Numbered from the stretch's first letter, positions 8,323 through 15,361 are shown. The stretch is DNA of 64,000 nucleotides from Phaeobacter gallaeciensis (GCF_001678945.1 NZ_CP015124.1:1302001-1366000), one strand, 5' to 3'. Made by a program: numbers and translations. Notes: generated by a model not told the origin, from the sequence alone.

Positions 8323-9915
8323 TTACTGAAGGATGCCAGCGTTATTGCTGCCGCCAGTTTGGGTGAAATTGGCTGTATTGCTGTTGCCCACCTGGGAAAC
8401 CGCTGCCTGGTTGGCGCCGCCAACGACAGACGCAACGATGGCGTTGTTGTTGCCATCCTGAAGCGAGGCCATCAGGTTGTTCGAACCGATAACGGAGCCT
8501 AAGAAAGAGTTACCCGCGCCATCCTGGGTAAATACGCCTTCTGTCAGCCCGAGGGATGCGGCGTTGCCGCTGAAGGTTCCCGACAGGGCCGTGTTGTTGT
8601 TCGCGTCGCCGACCATGGCCAGGATGAAGTTGTTGCCAGTCCCGGTCTGATCCAGCTTGGCAACGTTGTCATCGCCATTCACGCTCATGGTGGCAACGTT
8701 AAAGCCGCCATTCTGATCAATCAGCAGCGCGTTGCGATCACTTCCGTTGGTCAGGATGGCAGTCGCCACATTGACGATCCCCACCTGTTTGACACCAACG
8801 TCGTTATCGTCGCCAACGATCGGTATAATGGTGATGATGTTGGCGTTGCCATCCTGGAAACCAGCGGTCTGGTTGCCGGAACCGACAACTGAGACGGATC
8901 CGACGGTATTGCCGTTACCGGACTGAGTGAAACCAAATTCGTTGCTGTCGCCTAGCGCAGCATAGTTCACCGAGTTGCCAATGCCGGACTGCAAAATGCT
9001 GGAATCCGTGGCCCCAACCGAGCCGGCATTGGGCAGGGTCAAGCCGCCGCGGCCGTTGTTGCTGCCGCTCTGGGACACAATAGCAATGTTCCCACCGAAA
9101 CCAAACGGGCCTGTACCAGACTGGGCGATCGTGGAAATCCTGTTGAACGCACCATTCTGAGTCGCGATCGCTGTGTTGCTGCCACCATCCTGATCCACGA
9201 GCTTGATGAAGTTGCGGGTGCCGTCCTGTGTCAGGTTGGCCGAGTTACCCCAACCCACCTGGACAACGCCATTGTTACCCTGGTTCAGGTTCGAGTTTTC
9301 AAAAATCAGACCTGAGTTCTCGTTTTGATTAAGGTTCCCGCCGATCTGGTTTCGCGTGTAGCTGCTGCCGTTTGCAACATTTACGTTCTGCGAGACGGTC
9401 ACACTGTTCTTAACAAGACCGGTTGAAGTCTGGCGCACGCCGCTCAGCAAGTTACCATCGCCGCTCAGCGGGCCGCTACGCGGAGCATTGCCGACCGAAG
9501 ACTGGGTGATAGTCAGCTCATTCCCCACCGACAAGAAGCTCGTGGCAGTTTGCTCGATCACATTGACAAAGTTGGTCACGGAGCTTTGCGTTACCGTTGC
9601 GGAGTTGTCGTCGCCGGTCTGGGTCACACCGTTGCTGTTACCACCGCGCCGGACCCCGATGAAGTTATCATCACCAGACTGGACGATATCCAGAGAGTTG
9701 CCCTCGCCGTTCTGCACCATCGCATTGCCAGAGGCTGACGAAGAACCTTGCTGACCGCCTGCCTGGTTCGTGTTGCCCAGCGACTGATCGACGCTTGCGC
9801 TGTTGTCGGATCCGATCTGTTCCAGAAAGGCCTTGTTGTCATCAGCATGGGCTGCCGCGCTCATGCTCAGCGTCAACGCAGTCGTTGCCACCAGAAAACG
9901 TTTTGAAATTCGCAT
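8323..9915 (-). CDS. Curlin-repeat secreted protein, 530 aa (array member 6, first in the array)
   Basis: The largest curlin-repeat protein and the one next to the divergent control region, so it is probably transcribed first. The ATG at 9915 follows GGAG by six bases; an upstream in-frame TTG overlaps that ribosome site and is rejected. The signal peptide ends near SAAAHA, and the mature part starts DDNKAFLEQIGSDNSASVDQ. There are additional repeats between the amino-terminal and central cassettes (NSANLTQDGTRN, NTAIATQNGAFN). The central cassette includes NEFGFTQSGNGN and NDVGVKQVGIVN. The carboxy-terminal cassette starts at GVFTQDGAGN and ends NNAGILQ. E. coli CsgA is under a third of this length. 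Surface amyloid by family; its special role is unknown. Confidence 0.86.
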   Translation of the reverse strand: MRISKRFLVATTALTLSMSAAAHADDNKAFLEQIGSDNSASVDQSLGNTNQAGGQQGSSSASGNAMVQNGEGNSLDIVQSGDDNFIGVRRGGNSNGVTQTGDDNSATVTQSSVTNFVNVIEQTATSFLSVGNELTITQSSVGNAPRSGPLSGDGNLLSGVRQTSTGLVKNSVTVSQNVNVANGSSYTRNQIGGNLNQNENSGLIFENSNLNQGNNGVVQVGWGNSANLTQDGTRNFIKLVDQDGGSNTAIATQNGAFNRISTIAQSGTGPFGFGGNIAIVSQSGSNNGRGGLTLPNAGSVGATDSSILQSGIGNSVNYAALGDSNEFGFTQSGNGNTVGSVSVVGSGNQTAGFQDGNANIITIIPIVGDDNDVGVKQVGIVNVATAILTNGSDRNALLIDQNGGFNVATMSVNGDDNVAKLDQTGTGNNFILAMVGDANNNTALSGTFSGNAASLGLTEGVFTQDGAGNSFLGSVIGSNNLMASLQDGNNNAIVASVVGGANQAAVSQVGNSNTANFTQTGGSNNAGILQ

Positions 9916-9974
9916 TTTGGTCTCCAATTACCGTTACCAGGTTCTTCCGCCAAAGAAGCCTTCGACTTCGGAAC

Positions 9975-10007
9975 CGCCCCAGCGGGGCGTCCTGCATCAA
10001 TTGCAGG
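9975..10007 (-). promoter_or_regulatory. Two adjacent hairpins in the presumed 5' leader of the 530-aa curlin gene
   Basis: CGCCCC (9975-9980), AGC, GGGGCG (9984-9989), immediately followed by CCTGCA (9991-9996), TCAAT, TGCAGG (10002-10007). Both stems are perfect. They lie 60-92 bases upstream of the ATG at 9915. A third weaker stem (TTCCG with CGGAA) can form between them and the ribosome site. This suggests a structured leader that could control translation. Confidence 0.4.
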
Positions 10008-10112
10008 CATGCCCCGACCCAACTGTTTAAAAGGGCCCACGCACCAAGAATTTAGATGTGGCTATGAAAGATATTCCTCTGTCCATTCACCCCTCGTGCG
10101 CCCCCACGCACC

Positions 10113-10129
10113 GTTAACTTTCTGTTAAC
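10113..10129. promoter_or_regulatory. Paired GTTAAC palindromes, one helical turn apart
   Basis: GTTAAC at 10113-10118 and again at 10124-10129, separated by TTTCT, so the centres are 11 bp apart. Each unit is itself a palindrome. This could be an operator for a dimeric regulator in the curli control region. Confidence 0.3.
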
Positions 10130-10201
10130 AATTCTGCCGCCTCATTGAGACCTAAGAGATGATTTAAATCAAGCTTTCAGTAATCAAGTTGCAAATTTTT
10201 A

Positions 10202-10207
10202 TATAAT
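10202..10207 (+). promoter_or_regulatory. Possible -10 element (TATAAT) towards csgF
   Basis: A perfect TATAAT in the AT-rich core of the spacer. No good -35 hexamer stands 16-18 bases upstream (AGTAAT region), so if real it would need an activator. It lies about 390 bases before the csgF start, implying a long leader or a further promoter downstream. Confidence 0.25.
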
Positions 10208-10316
10208 TTTAGCTAATCCGGACCGAACTCGTTCGCACCCCGCACCCATTCACCCCAAATCCGGACGATTGTTTTCAATTAAGTGTCAATTTCACGGGGG
10301 CCCCACCAACGAATCC

Positions 10317-10335
10317 AAGCGCAACGCGTGCGCTT
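10317..10335. promoter_or_regulatory. Perfect inverted repeat AAGCGCA-N5-TGCGCTT
   Basis: Seven-base arms at 10317-10323 and 10329-10335 around ACGCG. It may be an operator for a dimeric regulator or a small hairpin. It lies in the csgF-side half of the divergent spacer. Confidence 0.35.
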
Positions 10336-10597
10336 TCGTAACGTCAACACAACCATTGCTAGAATTGCCCAATTCCCCGCAAAAACCCTGACGCGAGCCT
10401 TCATCATCGACAAGTGACAGATTCGCAACACACTTATGCGAATTATTTCAACTTGGACAATTCGTCATCGCCAAGTCACTATTTGCTGCGCTTTTAGAGG
10501 TGATGGGCGCTGGACACCCAGTCGGCGTGGTTGTTATCACCCGTGAGTCGGTCAATTAGCGACGCATCACGGCAGGTTTGTAGGATTGGTGGTTGAT

Positions 10598-11053
10598 ATG
10601 AAAAATTCCTTCATTGGCTTCACTGCATCAGCACTCTTATTTGCGGGAGCCGGTGTATCTGGAGAGTTGACCTATACTCCGATCAACCCGTCCTTCGGCG
10701 GCGCTCCCCTCAACTCATCCCACCTGCTGTCGACTGCGAATGCGCAGCGCGACGCGACAGCGCGGGATGCAGTAAGCAGCTCGACCACAGGAACCGGAAC
10801 AACATCTCCGACCGGAACCACAAACGCCGATTTGTTCGTGCGCCAGCTCGAAGGTCGCTTGCTTTCCGCTCTCGCGGGCCAGGTGACCGAGGCGATCTTC
10901 GGAAGCAACCCATCCGATCAGGGCACAGTGACGTTCGGAACCACCGAAGTCACGTTTGAGCGTACGGTGGATTCCATCAGCCTCACAATTGTCGACTCCC
11001 TGGATGGCACCGTGACAGAAATCGTGGTCCCGCAACTGGTAACTGGAAGTTAA
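10598..11053 (+). CDS. csgF: Curli assembly protein CsgF
   Basis: CsgF couples the CsgG outer-membrane pore to nucleation of the fibre at the cell surface. The mature start (about residue 22 on, ELTYTPINPSFGGAPLN, then LLSTANAQ) is the hallmark CsgF segment that plugs into the CsgG channel; E. coli has the same Asn-Pro-x-Phe-Gly-Gly core. A signal peptide precedes it. The ATG at 10598 is preferred over a TTG four codons earlier because the latter spoils the signal peptide start. The middle (about 50-80) is Thr/Ser/Gly-rich. The protein (151 aa) is slightly longer than E. coli CsgF (138). csgG follows after 65 bases. Confidence 0.92.
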   Translation: MKNSFIGFTASALLFAGAGVSGELTYTPINPSFGGAPLNSSHLLSTANAQRDATARDAVSSSTTGTGTTSPTGTTNADLFVRQLEGRLLSALAGQVTEAIFGSNPSDQGTVTFGTTEVTFERTVDSISLTIVDSLDGTVTEIVVPQLVTGS

Positions 11054-11118
11054 AATTAGGTTTGCTGATTGCCTGGCAGATCGGGCAGCCACAGCTACGA
11101 ATTAGAACGAGGATAAAC

Positions 11119-12177
11119 ATGGTGTTTGGTAAAGAAGCAGGCCTGCGAGTGCTACTCCGTGCCATGGTGGTGGCTGGAACCGCTGCTCTCTCTGGCTGCG
11201 CCACGACACCAGGGCCATTTTTTGGGACCACCGATCCGACGATTGTGCAGCCGACACCGGTCAACATGAGCCTACGCACGCTGCCAGAACCGACACGCCG
11301 CATATCCGTCTCCGTTTACGATTTTCCTGACCTTACCGGACAATACAAAGAGCGCGAACTCGTCCAGACACTGTCCCGGGCCGTGTCCCAGGGCGGTTCT
11401 GCGGTTCTGATCAAAGCACTACAGGATGCCGGTGAACGCCGCTGGTTCACAGTTCTGGATCGCGCCGGCCTGCAGGACCTCGTCCGGGAGCGCCAGATCC
11501 TCACTGAAATGCGTCGGCAGTATCGCGGTGAGACAGAGATCGATCCGAATGCATTGGCGCCGCTGCTGCACTCCGGCATCATCCTGCAGGGTGGAATCGT
11601 GGGATACGACAGCAACACCCAAACAGGTGGCGCAGGCGCACGATACCTTGGCATCGGCGGCAATACCGAGTGGCAACTGGATACCGTGACCGTCAGCCTG
11701 CGGGCTGTCTCGACCGAAACTGGCGAAGTCCTCACCAGCGTGGTCACCCAGAAATCAATCGGCTCCTCCCTGATCCGGGGTAGCGTGTTCCGCTACATCG
11801 CGCTGGACGAGCTGCTTGAAATCGAAGCCGGCGTGACCGGGAACGAACCCCGCTTGATTGCCTTGCAACAGGCCATCGAAAAGGCTGTCTACGGCACCAT
11901 CATCGAAGGGGCCGAGGTCGGGTTGTGGGCCTTCAAGGACAAGGGATCCCAGCAGCGCCTGATTGCGAAGTACCGTCAGGAGAAACTGGGGGAATACCTC
12001 GGCCAGACGCTCCCCCCGGTGCGTCCAGTGACGATCTCTGCCGCCCGGATTACCCAGACGCGGCCCAAGCCGCGACCAACACCGCCCGCCCCCAGCGTGC
12101 GTCAGTTGCCGCCTGCAGTCGATGAAGGTGGCCCGGTAACGCCGCCGCCGCCGGCAGACGGCGAGGTCATTGGTTAA
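11119..12177 (+). CDS. csgG: Curli export pore lipoprotein CsgG
   Basis: CsgG forms the outer-membrane nonameric channel that exports curlin subunits. The ATG at 11119 has GAGGAT six bases upstream and yields a lipoprotein signal with lipobox LSGC (Cys27). Family hallmarks follow: VYDFPDLTGQYK, the RQ(Y)RGE loop, GGIVGYDSNTQTGGAGARYLGIG and VFRYIALDELLEIEAGVTGNEP. At 352 aa it is longer than E. coli CsgG (277). The extra part is a Pro-rich carboxy-terminal tail of roughly 60 residues. In the constriction loop after TGQYK the residues do not match the Tyr/Asn/Phe ring of E. coli, though the alignment there is uncertain by one residue. Confidence 0.93.
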   Translation: MVFGKEAGLRVLLRAMVVAGTAALSGCATTPGPFFGTTDPTIVQPTPVNMSLRTLPEPTRRISVSVYDFPDLTGQYKERELVQTLSRAVSQGGSAVLIKALQDAGERRWFTVLDRAGLQDLVRERQILTEMRRQYRGETEIDPNALAPLLHSGIILQGGIVGYDSNTQTGGAGARYLGIGGNTEWQLDTVTVSLRAVSTETGEVLTSVVTQKSIGSSLIRGSVFRYIALDELLEIEAGVTGNEPRLIALQQAIEKAVYGTIIEGAEVGLWAFKDKGSQQRLIAKYRQEKLGEYLGQTLPPVRPVTISAARITQTRPKPRPTPPAPSVRQLPPAVDEGGPVTPPPPADGEVIG

Positions 12178-12457
12178 CCTCGTTCTGCCCGCTTAGGCAC
12201 TTCACTTTCTGAAATAACAGGATCGTTTCAGATCCTGGGCCAGACAGCGGAGCAGGCATATGCCTTATCCGCTGTTTGCTGTACTGCCATCAAAGGCAAA
12301 TTCTCACAGTAATAATTTGTTTAAATTTAAGATAAAAACATCCAAAAAGCCTCCTTCAAGCGCCTATAGCCCGCCTCAAACTCGCCCTTATTCTATCCTT
12401 TCCTGTGCCTGCCCCAGGTCGCTGACCGAAGGCCTCGCCGTCACAGGAGGATATGCA
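12178..12457 (+). promoter_or_regulatory. Spacer between csgG and the small curlin genes: hairpin plus AT-rich promoter-like DNA
   Basis: A perfect hairpin (CAGGATC 12218-12224, GTTTCA, GATCCTG 12231-12237) follows csgG, then an AT-rich run at about 12299-12345. This arrangement suggests that csgF-csgG ends here and the small curlin genes have their own promoter. I could not define the -35/-10 elements. Confidence 0.35.
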
Positions 12458-12934
12458 ATGAAGACACCGTTCAAACCACCTCTGGTTGCACATTTCATTT
12501 GCCTGACAGCTTTCACGCTGAGCCTCAGCACCGAAACGGCAGCAGCTCAGGACAATGTCGTTTCACTCAGAACAGAACCGGCCAATACCCTGGAGGTCCT
12601 CGTCGAGCCAGAAAATACGATAACCCTGACCATCTCAGGAAATGACAACGGCGGATTTGGCCAAAGCTGGCCCGCGCTTCCCGCATTTGCCGCCGCAACT
12701 ATTCAGCCGGGCGTATTGTCGCAAACAGGCTTCGGCAATCAAATCGACCTGTCTGTCCTCGGATCAGACAACCTTTTCGCCATTGCGCAGAATGGTTCCA
12801 ATAACCGGGCCTTTGGTCAGATAACCGGCACCGGCAACACAGGGCTCGTCATGCAAACCGGACATGCAAATGTGGCCGTGTTTCATCAGCATGGAAACGG
12901 AAATAGTGTAGCGATCTCCCAATCATCATGGTAA
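12458..12934 (+). CDS. Short curlin-repeat protein, 158 aa, equivalent to the C-terminal cassette of the long curlins
   Basis: An AGGAGG site seven bases upstream fixes the ATG. A signal peptide (to about AAAQ, residue 29) is followed by a short non-repeat stretch and then residues that line up with the carboxy-terminal cassette of the long proteins in order: IQPGVLSQTGFGN, NLFAIAQNGSNN, ITGTGNTGLVMQTGHAN, VAVFHQHGNGN, VAISQ. It is similar in length to E. coli CsgA/CsgB and sits beside the export genes, so it may be a nucleator or cap (CsgB-like). That role is inferred; I cannot assign csgA or csgB by sequence alone. Unlike the long members it runs three residues past the last Gln. Confidence 0.8.
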   Translation: MKTPFKPPLVAHFICLTAFTLSLSTETAAAQDNVVSLRTEPANTLEVLVEPENTITLTISGNDNGGFGQSWPALPAFAAATIQPGVLSQTGFGNQIDLSVLGSDNLFAIAQNGSNNRAFGQITGTGNTGLVMQTGHANVAVFHQHGNGNSVAISQSSW

Positions 12935-12964
12935 CGTATTGTTAACTTTTGGGGAGTTTTTGCT

Positions 12965-13600
12965 TTGATACGTTTACTTGATATTACCCCTATGACGGTC
13001 GTCGTGGCGCTTTCACTGACCTCCATGGCTGCTGCTGGCAGTGGAAACGTTGTTTATCTTGAGCAGGGCGACGGCACGAGCGCGGGCAACGAGCTATTTA
13101 TTGACCAAAGTGACGCAACGAATTCGCTCGTCGCCGGTGCTCCAGACGGGCTGTCACCTGCCAGCCAGTATGGCACCTACAACAGCGGCGAGATCATTCT
13201 AGAAGGCGAAGGCGCAACTGTTTACTTCAGTCAAAACAATGCCTTAACCGGATCACCACTTGGCAATTCCGCGACCATCTTTGGCGGTGAATTGGCCTCC
13301 ATCGTGTTGTCCCAAACCGGCTCCAGGAATACCGGTGAGATCTCAGTGACCGGCACCAATAACTCCGCGGGCCTTCTGCAGACCGGCAATGGCAACGATG
13401 GCAATGTCGACGTGTCCGGCTCCAACAATTCCGGCACCTTGGTTCAGACCGGCAATCAGAACAGTTTCAGCCTGTCTGTGGCCGGTGATTCGACAAATGT
13501 CACCTACACGCAGATTGGTAATGGACTGTCAGCGGTGAATGGAGCGGGGCCAACCGTCATTTCAAACGGCGGAACTGTTCTGATCACGCAGACGCGCTAG
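12965..13600 (+). CDS. Short curlin-repeat protein, 211 aa, of a second type
   Basis: The likely start is TTG at 12965: GGGGAG lies eight bases before it and the product then begins with a good signal peptide (ending MAAA). The mature part starts GSGNVVYLEQGDG and carries fairly regular repeats from about 115 on (VLSQTGSRN, GLLQTGNGN, TLVQTGNQN), separated from the first units by a longer non-repeat insert. It has neither the central nor the carboxy-terminal cassette of the long proteins and ends LITQTR. It lies 30 bases after the 158-aa gene and 12 before csgH, so these are probably one operon. Possibly the CsgA- or CsgB-like minor subunit; not decidable here. Confidence 0.78.
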   Translation: MIRLLDITPMTVVVALSLTSMAAAGSGNVVYLEQGDGTSAGNELFIDQSDATNSLVAGAPDGLSPASQYGTYNSGEIILEGEGATVYFSQNNALTGSPLGNSATIFGGELASIVLSQTGSRNTGEISVTGTNNSAGLLQTGNGNDGNVDVSGSNNSGTLVQTGNQNSFSLSVAGDSTNVTYTQIGNGLSAVNGAGPTVISNGGTVLITQTR

Positions 13601-13612
13601 GCTGGCTGCGCC

Positions 13613-13984
13613 ATGCGTCGACTGCTTTCGACCCTTGGACTTGCCTGCACCGTTTTGATGTCCGCGGGAACATCCACCGCCACAGCGCAATCCGCTGCAG
13701 CTGAGATTTCGATCATTCCCACCGCTCAAGGTGTGGAAATCGAAGGTCGCGTGATCGGACTGGACGAGGGTGAGGTGCAGGCTGCTCTGACAATCGTCAA
13801 ATCCGACTCTGGCGGAACCTCCAACCTGACACAAAGCCGTGCAATCGGAATACACCGTGGGGAACGTCATGTCATAGGCAAGACGACCCTTTCGATACAG
13901 CCCGGCGGCAAGCTCTCGGTCGAGTTATCCGTAACGCGAGACGGAGCCGAAATCGCCACCGCGGTGTCCACATTCGGACCATAA
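13613..13984 (+). CDS. csgH: CsgH-like periplasmic curli inhibitor/chaperone
   Basis: CsgH is the alphaproteobacterial counterpart of CsgC, a small immunoglobulin-like periplasmic protein that stops curlins from forming amyloid before export. The 123-aa product has a signal peptide (to about residue 26), then AEISIIPTAQGVEIEGRVIGL, SDSGGTSNLTQSRAI and a final beta-rich half, all consistent with CsgH. Size and position next to curlin genes and csgG support the call. Only a weak ribosome site is visible (AGGCTGG), so translation may be coupled to the curlin gene 12 bases upstream. I rely on family resemblance, not on an alignment. Confidence 0.75.
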   Translation: MRRLLSTLGLACTVLMSAGTSTATAQSAAAEISIIPTAQGVEIEGRVIGLDEGEVQAALTIVKSDSGGTSNLTQSRAIGIHRGERHVIGKTTLSIQPGGKLSVELSVTRDGAEIATAVSTFGP

Positions 13985-14000
13985 TTTCCAAGGAACAGGA

Positions 14001-14774
14001 ATGGTAATGCTCAAATCGCTTTCTCTGGGTGCGCTTGCCGCGCTTGTAACGCTGATTGCGCCCCCGTCGTCTGCTCAAACTAAAGAACAGCTGCTTGAAG
14101 CTTTTTCCGGGAACTGGGTGGTCTTCGACACCGCATTCTCGACCAGTTCCACACCGTGTTCGCTCAGCCTGGAAAACAAGGTGGAACTCCACGGGGTAGT
14201 TGAGGAGTCTCAGTTGCGCCCCGTCGCCAATAGCCAAAACTGCGTTGTGCCGCTGAACAGCGTTTCAGCTTGGGACATCGAGCAGAACCAGCTTGTCCTC
14301 TACGCTCAGCAGGATGTTGTCGTTGCTCGGTTGGGCGGTAACCAATCCCGTGTCACAGGCGATCTGTCCGATTCTTTTGTCAGCCTCATTCTGGAACGAC
14401 CAAACGGCGACGCCTATCAGGCCGCCTTCAGCCAGGCTGTGCGCCAACACCGTTGCATTTACCTTGGCTACACAAGCGACTGCGCAGAACGTTCCGATCT
14501 GGCAGCCCCTGTCATGAGCGAAGATGGGGGTGTCGTTGCCTCTCTGGGCCTTCTGGTCAACCTGAATGTCCGCGATCAGCCCAGACGGGATGCGCGGATC
14601 GTGGGTACACTGCCGCAGGGCGCATGCCTCAAGGTGAATTACTGCACTGTGGCCTCGGACGGTATCTGGTGCCGAGCCCGCTTCGGAGAAGCCAGCGGCT
14701 GGGTCAGCAAGACCGCACTGCGCCAGGAGAAATGGCCTGTCGCGACCTTCGTCAACGGCTGTGAAGCAGAATAA
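14001..14774 (+). CDS. Secreted protein with AprI/Inh-inhibitor-like and SH3b domains
   Basis: A 257-aa exported protein (signal peptide to about residue 25). Residues 31-131 resemble the AprI/Inh metalloprotease-inhibitor barrel: LLEAFSGNWVVFD, a Cys pair (53, 81) placed as in that family, then LNSVSAWDIEQNQLVLY. Residues 184-240 form a bacterial SH3 domain (LNVRDQPRRDARIVGTLPQG, GWVSKTAL) with further cysteines, suggesting disulfides in the periplasm. It follows csgH by 16 bases, so it is most likely in the same operon. ATG 14001 and ATG 14007 are both possible. A role in protecting exported curlins from proteases, or binding the cell wall near the pore, would be inference. Confidence 0.65.
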   Translation: MVMLKSLSLGALAALVTLIAPPSSAQTKEQLLEAFSGNWVVFDTAFSTSSTPCSLSLENKVELHGVVEESQLRPVANSQNCVVPLNSVSAWDIEQNQLVLYAQQDVVVARLGGNQSRVTGDLSDSFVSLILERPNGDAYQAAFSQAVRQHRCIYLGYTSDCAERSDLAAPVMSEDGGVVASLGLLVNLNVRDQPRRDARIVGTLPQGACLKVNYCTVASDGIWCRARFGEASGWVSKTALRQEKWPVATFVNGCEAE

Positions 14775-14787
14775 TAGCTAAAGACAA

Positions 14788-14817
14788 GCGACCGTGTTCT
14801 CAGAAGGATGCGGTCGC
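14788..14817 (+). terminator. Weak hairpin after the SH3b gene
   Basis: GCGACCG (14788-14794) and CGGTCGC (14811-14817) form a perfect 7-bp stem with a 16-base loop, 13 bases after the stop. There is no T-run. The rest of the spacer up to the tRNA holds nothing I recognise. Confidence 0.35.
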
Positions 14818-14986
14818 CCCTCTGCAGCCTCGCAGCACTGCTCCGCACGCCGCCAGAGGCGCCAAACTGCAGGCATCAAAACACAACGCGTCCAGAACAT
14901 CAGATCCGGGCGTCAGGCGCTATATGTCGCTTTCGGGTATTTTTTCTTCCAACGGCGGCAAACGTTGTTTGCGTTGCAGAAGTTTT

Positions 14987-15063
14987 TGGTAGCGGAGGAG
15001 GGACTTGAACCCCCGACACGCGGATTATGATTCCGCTGCTCTAACCAGCTGAGCTACTCCGCC
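14987..15063 (-). tRNA. tRNA-Met (anticodon CAT)
   Basis: Read on the minus strand, GGCGGAG pairs with CTCCGCT to form the acceptor stem (one G-U pair). The D-loop GCTCAGCTGGTTAGAGC and anticodon arm GCGGA-ATCATAA-TCCGC give anticodon CAT, and the T-arm is intact. The CCA end is encoded. It is not an initiator (no three G-C pairs in the anticodon stem), so elongator Met is most likely; tRNA-Ile2 with lysidine also has CAT and cannot be fully excluded. Confidence 0.95.
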
Positions 15064-15361
15064 ACTCGCTGTGTGGAGGCGATTTACGGAATGGGGCCGG
15101 TGGGGTCAAGCAGGAAAATCGGCTCTGCAGGATTTTCTGGTCAAAAAAATGCGCCGTCTTAAAATTTTACAATATTTACAGCACCTTAAGCCATCAAACA
15201 AAATGACCGCGAAGACAGGCACTGTGAAACACATCGCAGCCTTGGCACCCGAGCGTTAGGCTGACTGGACGCCCCCTCCCCTACCTCACCCGCTGCGAAG
15301 CGAAACCCCGCGCTTTCTCCGCGTTTTTCAGAATCGCATGCCTCGCCGGGCTGCGGCGCAG
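15064..15361. other. Intergenic spacer without visible genes
   Basis: Just under 300 bases between the tRNA and the end of the transglycosylase gene. It contains an AT-rich patch around 15150-15210, which may include the tRNA promoter. I see no gene or clear terminator. Confidence 0.5.

Larger units (their letters stand above)
9916..10597. promoter_or_regulatory. Divergent control region between the curlin array and csgF-csgG
   Basis: About 680 bases without a gene separate the two halves of the locus, analogous in position to the long csgD-csgB spacer of enterobacteria. The middle (10110-10220) is AT-rich. Inside it are two hairpins in what would be the leader of the 530-aa curlin gene, a GTTAAC pair, a perfect TATAAT and a 7-bp-arm inverted repeat, listed separately. 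I did not find a paired -35/-10 of high quality in either direction, so activator-dependent promoters are likely. Confidence 0.5.

Noticed and set aside
1060-9915. CRISPR array or other non-coding tandem repeat
   Set aside because: The periodic sequence is protein-level (about 33 and 66 bases) with signal peptides, ribosome sites and stops in the right places; DNA repeats are not identical and there are no spacers.
12260-12457. Upstream extension of the 158-aa curlin
   Set aside because: The extra 66 residues lack any signal peptide and contain Lys/Pro-rich sequence from AT-rich promoter DNA; the AGGAGG site belongs to ATG 12458.
14987-15063. Integration site for a mobile element at the tRNA
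   Set aside because: No integrase and no duplicated tRNA end were seen in the flanking DNA, and the neighbouring genes are ordinary chromosomal ones.
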